Source: Methanocorpusculum sp. | GTDB lineage: Archaea > Halobacteriota > Methanomicrobia > Methanomicrobiales > Methanocorpusculaceae | Assembly (NCBI GenBank): GCA_029987045.1 | Contig: DALTWN010000062.1 | Coordinates: forward strand, 1-6,240 | Direction: 5' to 3' | Length of the DNA: 6,240 nucleotides | In this document: positions 5,210-6,240 of the stretch, piece after piece | Numbering within the stretch: the stretch's first letter is position 1 | Layout: the number at the start of each line of letters is the position of its first letter | Notes under the pieces: model-generated | What the model was told of the DNA's origin: nothing | The model's database searches: none | The model's input: the letters and a program-made list of their open reading frames with translations, nothing else | Position numbers and translations under genes: made by a program

Positions 5210-6240
5210 ATGAACGATCAGATCAGAAAAACAGGTCCGGTTTCGTGGGAAGTACCACAAGGGTTCGTTGCAGGAATGCGTGTTCCGGGAACCTTTTATC
5301 TCTCGGAATCGCTGGCAGCTGCAATCGAAGACGGCGCACTGACCCAGCTTGCCAATGTCGCGTGTCTTCCGGGTATTCTGAAAAGTTCGTTCGGTATGCC
5401 GGATATCCACTGGGGATACGGATTCCCTATCGGCGGTGTCGCGGCCTTTGATGAAACCGAAGGAGTGATTTCACCGGGAGGCGTCGGATTCGATATCAAC
5501 TGCGGTGTACGCATGATTACCACCCCGCTGACAGAAGCGGATATTACAGACAAACAGGGACTTATCGACGATCTGTTCGATGCCGTGCCGACCGGTGTCG
5601 GTGCGAAGAGTCCGATTCGTCTGTCGCAGAAGGATCTGACGGCCGTCATGGAAGAAGGATCCGCATATGCGGTCGAGATGGGGTATGGCATGGCAGGCGA
5701 TATCGAGCACTGCGAGGATTCCGGCCGGCTTGAGGGAGCGGATATCGGCAATGTGAGTGACAAAGCCCGTAAACGCGGTATCCCGCAGTGCGGAACGCTC
5801 GGATCCGGCAACCATTTCCTGGAGATCCAGCGTGCCGATGCGATATTCGATGCCGGAACGGCGCAGACATTCGGCTTGACGGAAGGTCAGATATGTGTCA
5901 TGATCCACTGCGGATCGCGCGGTCTTGGTCATCAGGTATGTACCGATCATCTCAAGGTTCTGGAAGAAGCCGTCGCCCGGTACGGTATCGATCTTCCCGA
6001 CCGCCAGCTTGCCTGTGCTCCGCTGACCTCGAAGGAAGGAGAGGCATATTTCAGCGGAATGGCGGCCGCAGCGAATTATGCCTGGGCAAACCGCCAGTTC
6101 ATTACCCATATCGTCCGTGAACTCTTTGTCAAGCGTTTCGGAATTGCATACGAGGATATGCCGCTTGTCTATGATGTGGCGCATAATGTAGCAAAGCACG
6201 AAGAACATATCTGTGATGGCGTACGTACGAACGTCTGTGT
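5210..6240 (+). CDS. rtcB: RtcB, GTP-dependent tRNA-splicing ligase, 3' partial
   Basis: RtcB joins RNA ends with 2',3'-cyclic phosphate (or 3'-phosphate) to 5'-OH ends using GTP and Mn2+; in archaea it seals tRNA exons after intron removal. The window holds the first 343 codons and stops mid-codon, against a usual length near 480. Metal-site residues are present: G-V-G-F-D-I-N-C-G-V-R gives D95 and C98, the same numbers as in the Pyrococcus enzyme; G-S-G-N-H-F gives N201-H202; M-I-H-C-G-S-R-G-L-G-H gives H233; Y-D-V-A-H-N gives H325. The guanylylated His (near 404 in Pyrococcus) lies beyond the edge. The early G-M-P-D-I-H-W-G-Y-G-F-P-I-G-G-V (62-77) is also diagnostic. No intein interrupts the visible part, though inteins occur in some archaeal RtcB genes. 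No Shine-Dalgarno precedes the ATG at 5210; initiation may depend on coupling with the archease stop 5 nt upstream. Confidence 0.96.
   Translation, partial: MNDQIRKTGPVSWEVPQGFVAGMRVPGTFYLSESLAAAIEDGALTQLANVACLPGILKSSFGMPDIHWGYGFPIGGVAAFDETEGVISPGGVGFDINCGVRMITTPLTEADITDKQGLIDDLFDAVPTGVGAKSPIRLSQKDLTAVMEEGSAYAVEMGYGMAGDIEHCEDSGRLEGADIGNVSDKARKRGIPQCGTLGSGNHFLEIQRADAIFDAGTAQTFGLTEGQICVMIHCGSRGLGHQVCTDHLKVLEEAVARYGIDLPDRQLACAPLTSKEGEAYFSGMAAAANYAWANRQFITHIVRELFVKRFGIAYEDMPLVYDVAHNVAKHEEHICDGVRTNVC

Noticed and set aside
5471..6208. A 245-codon open frame on the minus strand opposite rtcB.
   Set aside because: It lies fully antisense to rtcB, whose metal-site motifs are unmistakable. The translated product is rich in Arg, Cys and His with no recognisable domain, as expected of a shadow frame.
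1..6240. Search for defence systems, mobile elements, CRISPR arrays, tRNA/rRNA genes, inteins or riboswitches.
   Set aside because: Apart from the short intergenic gaps the window is filled by recognisable housekeeping-type genes with even codon use. I saw no spaced direct repeats, cloverleaf, transposase motifs, integrase motifs or intein splice motifs.

Overview
The window reads as ordinary chromosome of a methanogenic euryarchaeon, most probably a member of the Methanomicrobiales; I cannot assign a genus from sequence alone. The reasons are the gene set: a PAC2-family protein followed by endonuclease Q, the F420 biosynthesis enzyme CofH, an archaeal (Ser-His type) signal peptidase, a DUF2551-like protein of the kind I associate with methanogens, and an archease-RtcB pair. 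Promoters look archaeal (AT-rich TATA-like boxes about 23-26 nt before start codons, with little or no leader). Coding density is very high. I see no tRNA or rRNA gene, CRISPR array, insertion sequence or integrase.

Layout. (1) Left, plus strand, 1-1649: the 3' part of a PAC2-family gene, whose stop codon directly abuts the ATG of an endonuclease Q gene (PHP phosphoesterase domain, zinc-binding region, C-terminal helix-hairpin-helix-like part). This is a DNA repair gene in a protein-homeostasis/translation-type neighbourhood. (2) Middle, minus strand, 4049-1656: a three-gene cluster read right to left: a cis-prenyltransferase homologue that has lost its catalytic motif, a signal peptidase I, and CofH, whose start overlaps the signal peptidase stop by 4 nt. 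It meets endoQ tail to tail with only 6 nt between the stop codons. (3) A divergent intergenic region, 4050-4182 (133 bp), carries the promoters of the minus cluster and of the DUF2551-like gene; the latter contains a perfect 9-bp inverted repeat. (4) Right, plus strand, 4183-6240: a small DUF2551-like winged-helix candidate ending in a stem plus T-run terminator, then a run of an unrecognised 95-residue protein, archease and RtcB (cut off by the window edge). The unrecognised gene overlaps archease by 11 nt, and archease and rtcB are 5 nt apart, so this looks like an RNA-ligase operon with an extra small member.

Most of the window is housekeeping. The items most worth a second look are the catalytically degenerate cis-prenyltransferase, which retains the C-terminal R-x-G end and so resembles the non-catalytic subunit of heteromeric cis-prenyltransferases (NgBR/NUS1-like); the inverted repeat over the DUF2551-like promoter, which could be an autoregulatory operator; the small gene coupled to archease-rtcB; and a changed zinc-ligand position in endonuclease Q. 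All functional calls come from reading motifs by eye, without database searches.
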